A stretch of 64,000 bases of DNA from Microvelia longipes (GCA_018340805.1 JACMZG010001914.1:25842069-25906068), one strand, 5' to 3'; shown: positions 10,190 to 22,215, counted from the stretch's first letter. The notes: a model not told the origin generated them from the letters alone. Made by a program: numbers and translations.

Positions 10190-10685
10190 TACAGACGGTG
10201 TATAATGTGAAATTTTTGACTTGGAGGTGAAAGACTTTTCACTTTCAAGATAGAAAAAGGGACTAAAAAGCACTTTTTCTCAGTAAGCAATTTTTACCAT
10301 TTTTCCGAAGCAGCATCCCCAACATTTATAAGGTTTACCGGCCAAAATATTTTTTTAGTACCTTAAAATCTGTTTCAGGCCCAAAGAAGTTTGAGCAATA
10401 TTTTTTTGAAGGGGGGGGGGAGCAACCCCTAAAATTAATAAGGAGGACCCACCAAAAATTCGTTTTAGCCAATTTTATTGACTCAAAATTCGTTTACAGC
10501 AATATTTTCTTTTTGTGTGGGGGCGGCACTCTTTAAACTTATGAAGGAAGTTTTAATATAAAATACTACATAACGAATGAAAATATAACAATAATTAAAT
10601 AAACGTCTAGAGATAAATCTTATGCACTTTGCGGGAGTAAACTTATTTTTCCCCTCGCAATTATTACCTCCCACGATTTTGCATG
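10190..10685 (+). repeat. Interspersed repeat F, copy 1
   Basis: Begins CAGACGGTGTATAATGT and ends near AACGTCTAGAGATAAA...CTTT.GGGAGTAAA. The same start, internal T-rich/GGGGG-containing middle (AAAATTNATAAGG.GGACCC) and end recur at 22216-22760. No coding potential. Confidence 0.7.
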
Positions 10686-10689
10686 GGAA

Positions 10690-11355
10690 GTAAAATGCTT
10701 TAAAAGTATACTACATTTAAATAAAAATATATATGGCAAACATGCATCTACTTCAAAAATACTTAAGTACTTGAATAGTGGTGGCTCTTGAAGCGAATGG
10801 TTTTCGCATAACTATGGCATTTTTTATATGCATGGACACAATTGACAAAATGGTCTATCATATGAATGATACCATTTCTACATATGTGAATTCCCTATCA
10901 ACGAAAATGTATAACAAACGTAGATGTAACTCAAAATACATTGACTATTATCTCCGCGTCTTTCTTTATAGGGTGCATTAAAAGCCCCCTCCCCCATAAA
11001 TTTTAAACCGTTGGACATCAATTAATGAAACTTTGGATAATTTTTTTGTGTGTAAAGTAACTTCTTTTTGTTTGTGTAGTAAACTTGGGGTGTCCCATGC
11101 CACATCAAATTTTAGGTGGAAAATAGAAAATGCAAATTGGAAGGTAAACGTTTATTGGGGTTTTTGGGTTCTAAGGATGAATACAAGACAATTTGCCCCT
11201 CGCATATTTTTGTGGCTAACACTAACCATTACCAACCAAAATTAAGTATCTATAACCATATATAATTTAAGTTGAAACATACCTGAAAACTAAATATTTT
11301 AAAGGGATCTAAAAAGACCCTAATGATATGTTAACAACTGTAAAAAGTATTTTTC
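10690..11355. other. No gene recognised
   Basis: AT-rich, with only short open frames (10778-10981, 11033-11245) lacking known motifs. Confidence 0.5.
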
Positions 11356-11359
11356 GAAT

Positions 11360-11363
11360 TATA

Positions 11364-11402
<39 letters not shown>

Positions 11403-11448
11403 GATATATTATATATATATATATATATATGTATATGTATATATATAG
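11360..11448. repeat. (TA)n microsatellite
   Basis: TA repeat with a few interruptions; followed at 11450-11545 by a sequence ending ATGATGAAAATTCACTAAA, related to the TA-associated module at 48940. Confidence 0.95.
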
Positions 11449-11549
11449 TTTTGGCCAATGAAGTCGATTCCCACCGTTGCTCCCATCCATTTTTGTCATC
11501 ATAGCAAACTTATATGGGTTATTATTTTTATGATGAAAATTCACTAAAG

Positions 11550-12240
11550 AAAATAAACAGGTATAAGAGTGATAGATAAATCTTAATCCCGATAAAAGAC
11601 TTTTTAGTTATAAGGAGACATTTTTCAAAATCCTAATTGTTTTTAAACCTTTTCTAACTTGTAGATTGTTGATAATGCTTACTGTCTTTACCCGAGCAAA
11701 AACACTGTTACTGCTAAGTGGCTACATGTGTAGAGATTGTTAAAACACGATTTTGTGTCTGCTAGGACACGGTTTTTGTACCGCTAGAATATGTCAAACA
11801 CATTCCTAAATTGAATCAAACGTTTGGAGGTTATTGTGTAAAGACGGACGTTTGTAGATAATTCAGGTTAGTTTGACTACTGACTACTTGTGATCGTGTC
11901 TTCAGAGAAAACTAAGCCACTCCCTTAACTCTGTTTGATAAGATTTTTTAAACTGTTCTTCAACGAAAGAGGAATGGTTTTATTCGGTTTTACTCCTGAC
12001 TGATCCAGGAATTCCGACAGATTTAAAAAGATATCGATACTTTTTATGACTTAACTAATCTTAGTAGTATCTTAGGTTTTAGCGAAGTTTCTTATGAAGT
12101 ATGTTGTAATGAGGTGCATGTACGATGAGAGTTGGAAACAGAACTGCGGCTAAAATCCGTTTTAGATATCCCTGAACCCAATGGGGACTCTAGGCTTGAA
12201 GCTTTTATATGGAACAGCCTTGCTGAAGCAAAGAACCCTT
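11550..12240. other. No gene recognised
   Basis: Unremarkable AT-rich sequence. Confidence 0.5.
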
Positions 12241-12244
12241 GTTA

Positions 12245-12480
12245 AAACCAGGTGGTATCAATAATCCGATTTGATGAATCAGAAGCATTTCAAAAATGGG
12301 TACGGGGTACCTTCGGAAGTTTTTCTCTCAACATCGGATTAGCTACGCTCATACCCCCTAATTTGGACTCTCTTCGCTCGTCCTCAGAATATACAATTCG
12401 CCAAATTTATACTGCAACACATCTTTGGGCTTGCTTCGCTTGTCCTCAAATAGTAAATTAATTCCTTACATACTCAGCAA
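12245..12480 (-). repeat. 5S-like SINE family, 3' block fragment
   Basis: Minus-strand copy of the tail block: starts (plus strand) at a TGGGTACGGGGTACC run, then CATCGGATTAGCTACGCTCA, then TCTTCGCTCGTCCTCAGAAT. These are the complements of GAGCGTAGC.AATCCGATG and GAGGACGAGCGAAG in the family tail at 49600-49735. Confidence 0.7.
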
Positions 12481-12484
12481 GTCA

Positions 12485-14025
12485 CTCGCCTTTAGATATT
12501 AATTACATTAGTCTCTGCCCTGCGGTCGCCCAGCCAGGAACTGACCTCGCTCGATGCACCTTATTTTTTATGATCCAACCAAAACCATATAAACACTTGA
12601 CGTATTGAAACGAAACTAAGTATAGTACATAGTACCTCATAGCACTACTACATTCTTTTTATCGTCAGGTTATAAGCATGTCGAGCCACATTTTTGGTTC
12701 TTTATTATTGTGTAGTGGTTAGTTGAACGTACATGTTTTTGGAGTTCATAATGATTCACAGTGGAGAGACTGCGTGTTTTTCCTATTAGTTCGTATTTGT
12801 ATTTAATGTCATTCTTATATTGTGGGAATTATTAATTATTATTATGTTGGCATTAAGTGAGTTAAACATTAAGAATGAAAAATAAAACCTCTGGGGTAGT
12901 TTTCTCCTACCCCCCTCTATTTTCCTTGTAAAACGGTGACGATACTATTTTGGCCAAATATTTCCTGTGTTTTGGTCCATGGCAAACATCATGCAGATAA
13001 TAAGAAACGTTCTATATTTATAGTCAGGATGCAACATGCTAAACCCACCTAAAGAAATTACGAAATATTTCCAACCAAACTATAAATAAAAGGTAAAAGA
13101 TAGATCAAAGACTTGTGGAACCTATTGGTTGTTATTTTCCTCCAATCCAAAATCTTCTCGGAGAGGGCTGGAAAAACAATTGGTAGTCTATAAATCACAA
13201 TTAGACTCTTTTGTAAAATAAATCACGAAATAAGAAAAATTCTAGTAGGAGGTGTATTTTTTTCTCTATTTCTTTTTAAAACCTCACGAATGCCCAATTT
13301 GCGCTCCAAGGCAAAAAAGCGAGCTATTTCCACATCTGACACCTAACGGGAGACTCAAACCCGCACGGTTCCACACACTACTAATTAAATGTAAGGCCCT
13401 TTTTTTCTTAACTTCCTTTTTTCTATAGGAAGGACTTTTTGTAACATATCTCTGACGTTTTATCTCACGACAACCAATTATTTTATGGGAGTTGGCTATT
13501 TAGTATTATATATTCATGTTACCGTACTCTTATTCGGGTTCTTATTTATTTCCGATTATATTTAATCTTTTGTGTAAGAAAGAACTTTTTAATGTTATTT
13601 AACTATTTAATGAAATTTTTAATGTCATTGCTATTTATAATAAATCATCTAGACTCGCCTTCTTAACTGTTTTAATGTTTAATTAAAATCTTAATTAATA
13701 AGATGCTATTTATTAACGCGCGAAAAGACTCGTTCTTTGAAATCAGTTTTTCTTGAATGGCGTTTATACGAAGCGTATATATTGCAAGGACGTTGGTATG
13801 CTAATCGATTGGGGGTCCTCTCTTGCATATGTCGCATGATAACTCTCGAAGTCTTTCGACGAGATGTTAGAAGGTTACGTAGCCCATTCTTTGTAGAAAA
13901 TGTATGACGTCATCAAAATAATGAAATTTAAAATCGATCAAAAGTTGGCATTAAGAATCGATTAAAACCGGTTTCAACGCCATCCAACCGTTCTAAGTAG
14001 CAAAATTGACACATGCATAAACACA
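12485..14025. other. No gene recognised
   Basis: AT-rich. At 13330-13380 a tRNA-like GGGTTTGAGTCTCCCG lies on the minus strand but no full tRNA fold was found. Confidence 0.5.
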
Positions 14026-14026
14026 C

Positions 14027-14027
<1 letters not shown>

Positions 14028-14097
<70 letters not shown>

Positions 14098-14158
14098 ATA
14101 TATTATATATATATAATATAATATATAATAATATAAATATATTATATATATATATATA
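14028..14158. repeat. (TA)n microsatellite
   Basis: Interrupted TA repeat. Confidence 0.95.
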
Positions 14159-14159
14159 C

Positions 14160-15665
14160 GATTCACGAGTTGAAGATGAACCAAATCATTTTCAGTTAAA
14201 CGTAACAACGTTCGGTTTATTGATTTTGATACCAGTGTCACCATGGTCCAGTAATTCTTCACTTATACATTGTTTGACAAACATTATAGATTTTTGTTAA
14301 AATCCTGGTTTTTTATTGGTTTTAGTACGTTTTTCCTCTTTATTTATAGGGATGTAATATCGATGCATATGAAATTCTTTACCCGGTATACCGGAATTGC
14401 CTTCTACAGAGCAATGTTGATTAGCTGTCATTTTAAAAACACCATGTGTTAAATTATATGAATTTGGTTGTAAACTTTAATTTATAAAAAAAAACATAAA
14501 TTAATACCAATTAAAATTTTACTTTATAAAGAATGTTAACCTAGTAAGAATAATTGCTTCTTTAGAAGGTTAAAGTTGAGATGAATTCTTGTACCTTACT
14601 TGATAAAGTACCGTGTTACTTATATTAATTAGTTTAGTTTGTACTTTGCCAATAGAAAATCTATACTCTAGTAGTTTATCATAAAGCTCATTATCGCACG
14701 TTCCTCGCTTTTAGTTTCAAGAATTTTGTACGTTCTGTATATTTATAGTTTGTTTTAGAGTTTCGGTTCGATCATGAACATGTCCATAAAGTTAATGGCC
14801 TTTGAATTAAATCCATCCAATAGTTGTCTAGGGAACTTAAATCGTCTGTAAGATATTTTTATAGGATTTTTATGTCGTTCTTTGTACGAACTTAACCACG
14901 TGTGCATGTTGTACTTACCTGATTGAGAGGGCTGTAAAATAGATTCAAGTCCTGCTGTATTATTTGATTTTTTTGTGATCTAGGATTTCAATTGAACTGA
15001 TCTTCTTATCGAAAGATCTAATGGTGATTTTATGTTTTCTGTATCACCACACTTCTATCTGTAATATCTCGCTCTCTCTCTCTCTCTCTGTATGTTTATT
15101 TTGTTTTTTACTTTTTCTTTTTTATGCCATAGGTAGAGGAAATTGAGACACATGGCAAATATATGAATATGATGACAAGCTATCAACCTAGCTATGTATC
15201 TATAAATCACATATTTCTCATGTTTCAGAAAAGATTTTAAAATATTTTAGCCAATATTTGAAGAAATTTAATGTTTTTTAGCCAATTTTCAATTACAAAA
15301 TGAATAAACTTGACGTACTTAAAAGACTAGAAATATATTAACACAGAATTACTGACAAGACAATTATTAACGAACAACTTACTTTCAATTCGGACATAGC
15401 TTTTTCGATACTCAAACCAGCACTTGACTAAAAACGAAAACGGGAAAACCATGACACCGGTACACATCATAATAAAAGACACAAAGCATCATAACGTCAG
15501 ATGACTCACACGCACACCTGACTACTCAGAGTCACGGCCTTGACTCTGTACATTTTCCCTTTATAAACCCTCTCCTACTTCCTCCCTTATCTTCAGAGGG
15601 CTCGTCGTGCTCATTGAGACTAGAAGTTATTCACTGATATGACTTTATTAGTTGAGAGCTCGAGT
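14160..15665. other. No gene recognised; (CT)n at 15068-15088
   Basis: AT-rich sequence with a short CT microsatellite. The last ~150 bases before 15670 are somewhat richer in GC and probably belong to the element carrying the hammerhead motif that follows. Confidence 0.5.
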
Positions 15666-15669
15666 GTTG

Positions 15670-15720
15670 CCCCGCCTGCTGATGATGGCGTTATGCCGAA
15701 ACCGGTCCAGAGATAACACT
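15670..15720 (+). ncRNA. Hammerhead ribozyme motif, complete core
   Basis: The best hammerhead in the window. CTG stem I strand (15676-15678), CTGATGA (15679-15685), stem II GGC-GTTAT-GCC (15687-15697), GAAA (15698-15701), palindromic ACCGGT as minimal or dimeric stem III (15701-15706), C at the cleavage position (15707), then CAG (15708-15710) completing stem I. All invariant core bases are present. This arrangement is known from Penelope-like retroelements, in which two copies can pair through the palindromic stem III. No PLE protein remnant was recognised beside it. Confidence 0.75.
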
Positions 15721-15821
15721 AAGTATCGACAGTAGCTCATTCTTCGATTACAAAATGAGGTTGGGGTTATAGAAGGAAGAGTGGGTGGAGGTTGATTTTT
15801 TTGAATGGGGGTCTCCCTGAT

Positions 15822-15823
<2 letters not shown>

Positions 15824-15890
<67 letters not shown>

Positions 15891-15929
15891 TATATATATA
15901 TAACTAAATATATATAGTTAATCTGTATA

Positions 15930-16016
<87 letters not shown>

Positions 16017-16039
16017 ATATATTATATATATATATTATT
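15824..16039. repeat. (TA)n microsatellite
   Basis: About 215 bases of interrupted TA repeat, the longest such tract here. Confidence 0.95.
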
Positions 16040-16059
16040 GTATGTATTATGAAATTTTT

Positions 16060-16330
16060 GTGTCATAGACGTCAACGGCCCCCAGCGCCGACGCCGCGGA
16101 GCGGAAGTAGTAGTCGAGTCCTAAAATAAGTAATGTGAAAATTACTTCGAGGCTGAAGTAATACTACCTAAAGCTTTGGATAATCATGACATTAGAGGAT
16201 ATTTACTCTAGGTATTTGGTTTAATTCAATATTCTGAAGGCGAGCGTAGCGAGACAGAAGTTATAAAACCGTAGCCATTACAATTTTACTATAATTTATA
16301 AGGATTAGCGTAGCCAGACCGAATTAATAC
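16060..16330 (+). repeat. Interspersed repeat with GCGTAGCGAG modules
   Basis: A GC-rich patch (AGCGCCGACGCCGCGGAGCGG, 16084-16104) is followed by AAGTAATACTACCTAAAGCT, TGGATAATCATGACATT and GGCGAGCGTAGCGAGAC, matching the repeat at 2590-2905. Confidence 0.6.
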
Positions 16331-16354
16331 GACTTTAAGCTTTTCTGCCGTTAG

Positions 16355-16605
16355 TATAGAAAAAAAATTAAAAAAAAATATAAATTAAAATAAAATTTAA
16401 ATTTTGTAAAAAATAAAATAAAAATAAATTTTTTAAAAAAATATAAATTAAAATAAAATTTTGTAAAAAAATAAATTAAAATAAAATTTTGTAAAAAAAA
16501 AAAATTAAAAATATTTTGTAAAAAAAATATAAATTAAAATAAAATTTTGTAAAAAAATCAAATAAAATTTAGTGAAAAATAAAAAAATAAAATTTTGTAT
16601 ACCGC
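16355..16605. repeat. A/T-only imperfect tandem repeat
   Basis: Irregular units of about 30 bases built on AAATTAAAATAAAATTTTGT followed by an A-run, about seven times. Confidence 0.75.
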
Positions 16606-16609
16606 TACG

Positions 16610-17380
16610 CAGCAAAGGAAACATGACTGACACGTTTTAAGATTATCTTCTTCGGTTTCATCGTAGTAGGTAATTAAAATTTGCCTGACTCGGCTTTACC
16701 TCATGTGTAAAATTTTATTTTTCCTGCCTCGGAGTCCCCTCTGTAAATTTGTCTTGCCAATCCTCATCTTCGGCTCAAAAGTAAATTTTAAAAAAATCCA
16801 TTTTGTTGCCTAGTAACTTAAATAATTATTATTAAGTAATTATATTTAAATAATAATTGTTATTCTTCTATATAGAGTTATTACCTACTACTCCTATACT
16901 TATTATTTTATTTTAAACCACCTTGTTGTATTTTAAATTTGCTTTAGGCACTAAAGTTACTTTAAAAATAGATAACTACATTGCATTATAAATAAGACAT
17001 TAAACTCGATGCAAGCTTAACTTAGTTTTTTTTCAATCTAATTCAAAATTCAAAATAATTCCAATTATGTGTTAAAATTGGAAAATAAATGGTTGTTCGG
17101 TTTGTGGAAGCGGTAATTTACTTGTGTTATTCGTTGCTACTTAAAGTTTAAACTTTATAAAGTTATAAAAAGATATAATAAAGTTACCTATACCAATGCC
17201 AAGCTCCGTATTTTCTTACAATCAGTTAATATTATTTTTGTTTTTTCTTTTTAATTTTAATAAGTTAAAAAGTAATACTTTTCTTTTATAGAGAAGTAAG
17301 ATAATGCGTAATGGATATATGTGCATGTATGGTGCGTAGTGTATTTGTTGTTTACTTATTTTAAATTTCATGAAAGTTAA
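16610..17380. other. No gene recognised
   Basis: AT-rich; 16690-16790 has several CTCGG/CTTCGGC patches like those in the array at 22762. Confidence 0.5.
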
Positions 17381-17383
17381 TTA

Positions 17384-17502
17384 TGGCCCATACAGTACAC
17401 TAAAACAATCTTTAAACATTTTAATCACAAGGAAGCGCAAGTGGAGTGACTAGATAAACAAGAGACCCTCGGCTTTTTGGTACGCATGTGGCCCGAACTA
17501 CA
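17384..17502 (+). repeat. 118-bp repeat, copy 1
   Basis: Nearly identical to 23366-23483 (GGCCCANACAGTACACTAAA through GCCCGAACTAC), with about four differences. Here it lacks the flanking direct repeats seen around the second copy. Confidence 0.85.
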
Positions 17503-17599
17503 CGGCAAAGTGGTCACAGGACGCTTTGTGGCCAAATGGTAGTTTGTCATATCACTAATTTATATAAGTGGCATACTGCCTCGAATTTCAAATGCCTTT

Positions 17600-17745
17600 A
17601 ACCTTGAACCTTTAATGTCAAAACTGAGAGTGAAAATACTAGCTGGGATCCGTGAGTGTCTGATGTCAAAACTGAGTGCTTAAACCTACGCTGAGATTCT
17701 TGAACCTCTTATGTCAAAAGCTAGTGCTTATAAGATCTCGGCAAT
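17600..17745 (+). repeat. 48-bp tandem repeat, three units
   Basis: ATGTCAAAA recurs at 17615, 17663 and 17711, each within a diverged unit containing GAACCTNTNATGTCAAAA and GCTGNGAT. A further single unit with the same words lies at about 20528-20575. Confidence 0.7.
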
Positions 17746-18134
17746 AGAGATGCTTTTAAACTTTGAGTAAGTTTTACGTCATAGAAGAAGTTAAATCTAA
17801 CACTTATATAAACTTCGTCTTAAGATTGAAACGTCCTTCAAAAAAATCTTTAATTTTTATTCTAAATATAGAGGCGCAGAAAAGAAAAAGAGTTATTTTT
17901 GTAAACATTGGCCGGAGGTAAAACAGTCTTCATCACGCACGCGCTACAAATGCCCGCTACGCTGAACTCAGTAACTTTATTTACATATTTATAAGTTTAC
18001 TTATTTGAAGTACCGTTTTTTGTGAAAATTGCTTCGGGTTTAAGTTTTTTAGTTTGAAACTTTGTCTATTTAAGTTACATGCGACTTAAACCTAGTTTAG
18101 GTTTAACTGTTATATGAATAAAATGCTACATGTT

Positions 18135-18330
18135 TTGTACGCCAACCTCTTGGCCCTGCGGTAAAACCGATGTTGTTAAATAACGGCAGTTGAAAGAAGT
18201 ATCCGACGTGGTTCAAACCTAGATGGACGGCAGCTCAATCCTACCGGTCACATGGGGTTAGGGTGCGGATCTGGCGAGTGTCGTGGTTCTAAATAACAGT
18301 CTATTCTTACCAATCTATCTCACAATGCTT
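18135..18330 (+). repeat. Possible degenerate tRNA-derived repeat
   Basis: TTGGCCCTGCGGTAAAACC resembles a Pol III A box and GTGGTTCAAACCT (about 18211-18223) a B box, about 60 bases apart. No cloverleaf could be drawn. A decayed SINE head is possible; confidence is low. Confidence 0.3.
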
Positions 18331-18361
18331 CTAGAGTTTTCACCTCTTTAGGTGTGTGTGT

Positions 18362-20318
18362 GTAGTAGGAATTTGACAGCTCTGCATATAGAAGCCGGAG
18401 CCCGATCATGATTAGGAGCAGGAGCAAGCCTTTTATTACCTTTTCCTCAATAATCCCTCTCTTTGAAGCCCTTTATAACCTCTTTCTCATTCATTCCCCT
18501 CATAGACCCCCTCCCAAACCCCCTCTTAAGCCCCTTCTTCAACCCTCTCTTCAACCCGTCCGGTACCGGTCTAGGTTCAGACTAAAGTAATATATAAACC
18601 AAGGAGGGAAACTCCTATACTGACACATGTAAAAAAATCAGACCTGCCCAATCAGCTGATAGCTGACTCAAAAATAAAAAATAGCTGAAATTAGAATAAC
18701 TGCGCTTGCGCATTTTCGGATTTAGGTTTTTTTATTTAATTTTATTGGCAACCCTGATAACATTAGGTGAGTTTTACATTTTATCGTGTTTTCGTACTTT
18801 AATATGTACGTGATGATTTAATGATTTTGTATTAAATTCTGTTAAATAATAATAATTTAGTTAAAAAAAGAGAACTTATAGTAAAGGTAAACCACATGTT
18901 TGTATTAAGATTTTAAAGAAAATTCAGACGACAGTGTATTGCCTTAAAATTACGATTGCTTTTATTACATTAAAAAAAATTAGGTTAAATTTGTTAAATT
19001 ACTGATTACAATTAATATTTGAAGGGAAAAAACAAATATCATTTGCAAAAATGTACTAAGTTAAGTTGTGCAAACGAAAAAAAAGTTTAATTAGCCGCTC
19101 GTTTTAAGTAATTGAAACAAACCTAGTATTTAAAGATTTGGACTAAAACCACTATTGGATGTGGCAAAATGTATTTCTTACACAAATTATTAACATTTTA
19201 AACTAAACTGTTCAAATAAATGCAATAAAAATAAAAATTTTGAGTACCGTTAATAGTTTGTTTACATTTACTAGGGTAAAACAAAATGGCCGCGGACATA
19301 AAAAAAATTGAGCCAACTCCCTGGTGGACAAAATTTGAACTACATGCCAGGTTTGGCAGAAATCGCGTTTGTTTCTCTACTTGGTTTATATATTACTTTA
19401 GTTCAGACCAACCAAGTATGTTGAATAAAGGGGATGACGCATTAAGGAACATTTCTGACCCCATGGAAGTTGTATGAGATAGAGAAATAGGAGCAAACTT
19501 ACCTTCCCTTAGGTTATTATTAAAAAAGGCGCCAAACGCAGGTTATGTAGCTAAGTTGTTATACAATTCTTGGTTGTCGAGTTTGCTTCTAAACTTTCTT
19601 CAGTGCTTTCGTTATTGTTACATTTGGTGCTTGTCAAGTCATTTGTGCTTATATTTTACATTTTGGACTCTAGGTAGCCACTTTAGTGAGATTAATTAAA
19701 GCTTTACCGTTTACTTTTCGTAGAGAGTAAGTTAAATGTGTTAATATTTTGTCTTTTTTTTAGCCTAGTGAAATGTTTTGCTAGTTTTCAAAGATTCAAT
19801 TTTGGTTGTAATGTTCTTAATTTCTTTAATGCTGTAATTTTAGCATATTGACAAAAAGCAGTTAAAAAGTATGGATTTTTTCAATTTGTTTATAACTTCG
19901 CAAGCAAAAGATGGGAAACCATTGAGAGTTAAAGTTTGCCTCTAAATTTTAAGACCTGCGCTGTTATAGGGATCATAGCATGCGCAGTTCGTACCAAAGC
20001 ATGTGCAGTTGGTTTTTCACGTGTGTTTTGTGTTGCATTCTTCTCTATGTTTTGATTTTCGATGGGGTCACTTTGTTGAATGGCAATTCGACTTAGTGCG
20101 TCATCCCCTTTATTCAACATCCTTGAGACCAACCGATCTAGGTTCAAACCAACCGAAGAAGGGGTGGGAGAGAGGGCTTAATAGGGGGTTTAGAGCCCCT
20201 CTTTTTTATCTTTTGTATCCATCTCTTAAGAAATGGATAAAAAGAGCTTATAAAAGGCTTGCCCCTGTTCCTGATCCGGCTTCAGCTCCTATATGCAGAA
20301 CTGTCAAATTCCCACTAC
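18362..20318. mobile_element. ~2-kb non-autonomous element with long inverted ends
   Basis: 18362-18600 and 20140-20318 are diverged inverted copies (GTAGTNGGAATTTGACAG at both ends, then CTGCATATA, GCAAGCCTTTTAT, CCCCCT.TTAAGCC). Inner inverted pairs also exist: 18580-18602 with 19382-19402, and 19406-19470 with 20060-20140. The interior 18885-19370 is shared with 39540-40440. Only a short open frame at 19286-19477 is present, with no transposase motif. Target duplication is not clear because the left flank is a (TG)n run. Probably a long-TIR DNA transposon derivative. Confidence 0.65.
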
Positions 20319-20435
20319 TTGTGTGACCCGGTATAAACCAGTACCTAGCGTGGTAATAAAAATTTATTATATTAGCATCACTATATGGTGACCTGTCCAT
20401 GTGTACTGATCATTGGTAGTAAAGCAAGTAAAACA

Positions 20436-20510
20436 AAATGTCGGGTACGGAGTGCCTCGTAACTTTTTCTCACCTTATAAGATTCGCTATGCTCGTCTAA
20501 AGAGAATGAA
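20436..20510 (-). repeat. 5S-like SINE family tail fragment
   Basis: Plus strand starts GTCGGGTACGGAGTGCCTCG and continues AAGATTCGCTATGCTCGTC, the complement of the family tail. Confidence 0.55.
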
Positions 20511-20599
20511 AAGTATCTAATTTGTAAAGCAAGGCTGGGATCCTTGAACCTCTGATGTCAAAAGTGAGTGTGTAAGTCTTTGGAATCGCTTGCACTCAG

Positions 20600-21385
20600 A
20601 CAGTTAGAAAACCATTTTAATCCCAGCGGCCATTTGTCCTATTCATTCCTCGAGAGTATGGGTGCATACTATCTGCGTATGTTTTCAGTGTGACGTTGAT
20701 ATCATTTTATTTATTTAATAATCATTGTATTTATTTATGTACCATCTGTCAGTCATTGTGGAAAGCAGGTATGAATTTAGGTTGGGGAAATCTTGCGCCT
20801 AATCTATGAGCCTCCGAGTGGGCAGTGAAAAGTCTTTGTTTTAGTGAATGTAAATTAAATTTTGTGGTAGTGCTGGGTAGTCTTGTGGGCTTGACTTGTG
20901 GATGGGTTAGACATTGGTACAGCAAGTGGCTTTTTGTGTCTGAAACCATTAGTTTGGTGATTGGCTGATCACTATTTCTGGCTAGGACTGTTCTGACCAT
21001 TTTTGCTGGTCGGTTGGCATATAATTTTTGTCCAGTCCCGTCTTGACTAAACTGAATTTGGTAGCTATCTTCAAACCGGGTCGAGTAGCCACTTTTGATC
21101 GTCCTTTGGATTTAAAAACGTGACAAGGTTATAAAAATTAGTTAATATTTACTCATTTCAATTTAATTGGTAAACAAGTTTTAAATTAGGTTTTTATATT
21201 TATCAATAACGGACTATAGAATAAATTACAGAACTTCAACAATAGTTTTAAAAATGTACGAATAAATAATACTTTTCTTGTTTTCCTTGTCTATGAATTT
21301 TGACGTATTCCCAATGGAAAAATGAGCTTGTTTTTTCGTAAAAAGAATGGTGAACATAATTTAACCTTAAAATAGGTACCTCAGT
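20600..21385. other. No gene recognised
   Basis: AT-rich; an 83-codon minus frame (20749-21000) has no recognisable motif. Confidence 0.5.
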
Positions 21386-21388
21386 CCT

Positions 21389-21636
21389 GCCGCCTCCGTG
21401 GCCGAGGTCGTTAAGGCGTTAGTGATTTCACTGACCTTTGTCACCCACGGAGGTCTGGGGTTCGCATCCCAGTTTACGCTCTCAGTTTATAGTAGATTAT
21501 TGTTTAGATAAATTATCGCCAACTTTAGAATTCACTTTGAGAGTAGCGGTTGCTACTACCACCCGAGGTGGTTCCCGCAGGGGTTATCCCTGATGAGCCG
21601 CAAGGCTCTAAACGGGCAATAATATTATTATTATAT
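21389..21636 (+). repeat. tRNA-derived SINE
   Basis: About 248 bases. Pol III A box TGGCCGAGGTCG (21399-21410) and B box GGTTCGCATCC (21459-21469) sit 48 bases apart in a tRNA-Ser/Leu-like head, and the element ends in an ATT repeat tail (from about 21620). CCTCCGTGG near the start can pair with CCACGGAGG before the B box. The anticodon arm is degenerate (GTTAGTG-ATTT-CACTGAC), so this is a SINE and not a tRNA gene. The 3' body carries CTGATGAGCCGCAAGGC (from 21590) followed by TCTAAAC, a hammerhead-like core lacking the CGAAAC junction. Confidence 0.8.
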
Positions 21637-21639
21637 ACT

Positions 21640-22210
21640 TCAGTCCTAATACTGAGCATTTTTCTTCTCTAGTTTTTCTTACTCTATAATATTAATTTAT
21701 TCATTTTTTTGTTTACTTTATAATATTAAAGAATACCATATAGTTCTATTTCTTATATTGCTTGTAGCTCTCAAGCTAAAGTTTCATATCCTCACACACT
21801 ATAAGAGTACTTATTACCATATTTTTAAATTATATTACTACCATTTTAATGCTTACTACTACGCCCTTTAATTTGTTTCTCCAATCTAACTATAAATTTA
21901 TGCATACTGTTTTGTTTCCGTCAAAAAAAATTTTTTTTTTAATTTTGTTGTGAATAAGCTGAATTATTTATGTATTTTCATGAAGTATAATATGTATTAT
22001 TATCTGATATTTATCTTATTCATAATCAAAACTCGAGAAGTCTCTCTAAAATTATTAAAGATTAATTCCAAAACAGAAAATATATATTTATTTATTCCTT
22101 TATTTATAAGATTCTAAATAAGTATTTTAATTATATTTTCAATTATTTAATGATTAGAGCAACTATTTAACTTTTTACAGACATAAAATAAAGAGAGAAA
22201 ATAAACTTTT
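21640..22210. other. No gene recognised
   Basis: Very AT-rich, no distinct repeats seen. Confidence 0.5.
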
Positions 22211-22215
22211 ATCTC

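Noticed and set aside
13325..13385. Minus-strand GGGTTTGAGTCTCCCG as a tRNA
   Set aside because: T-arm-like stem only; A box and anticodon arm missing.
21389..21480. Functional tRNA-Ser or tRNA-Leu gene
   Set aside because: A and B boxes are good but the anticodon arm cannot form a 7-base loop and the unit continues into a SINE body with an ATT tail.
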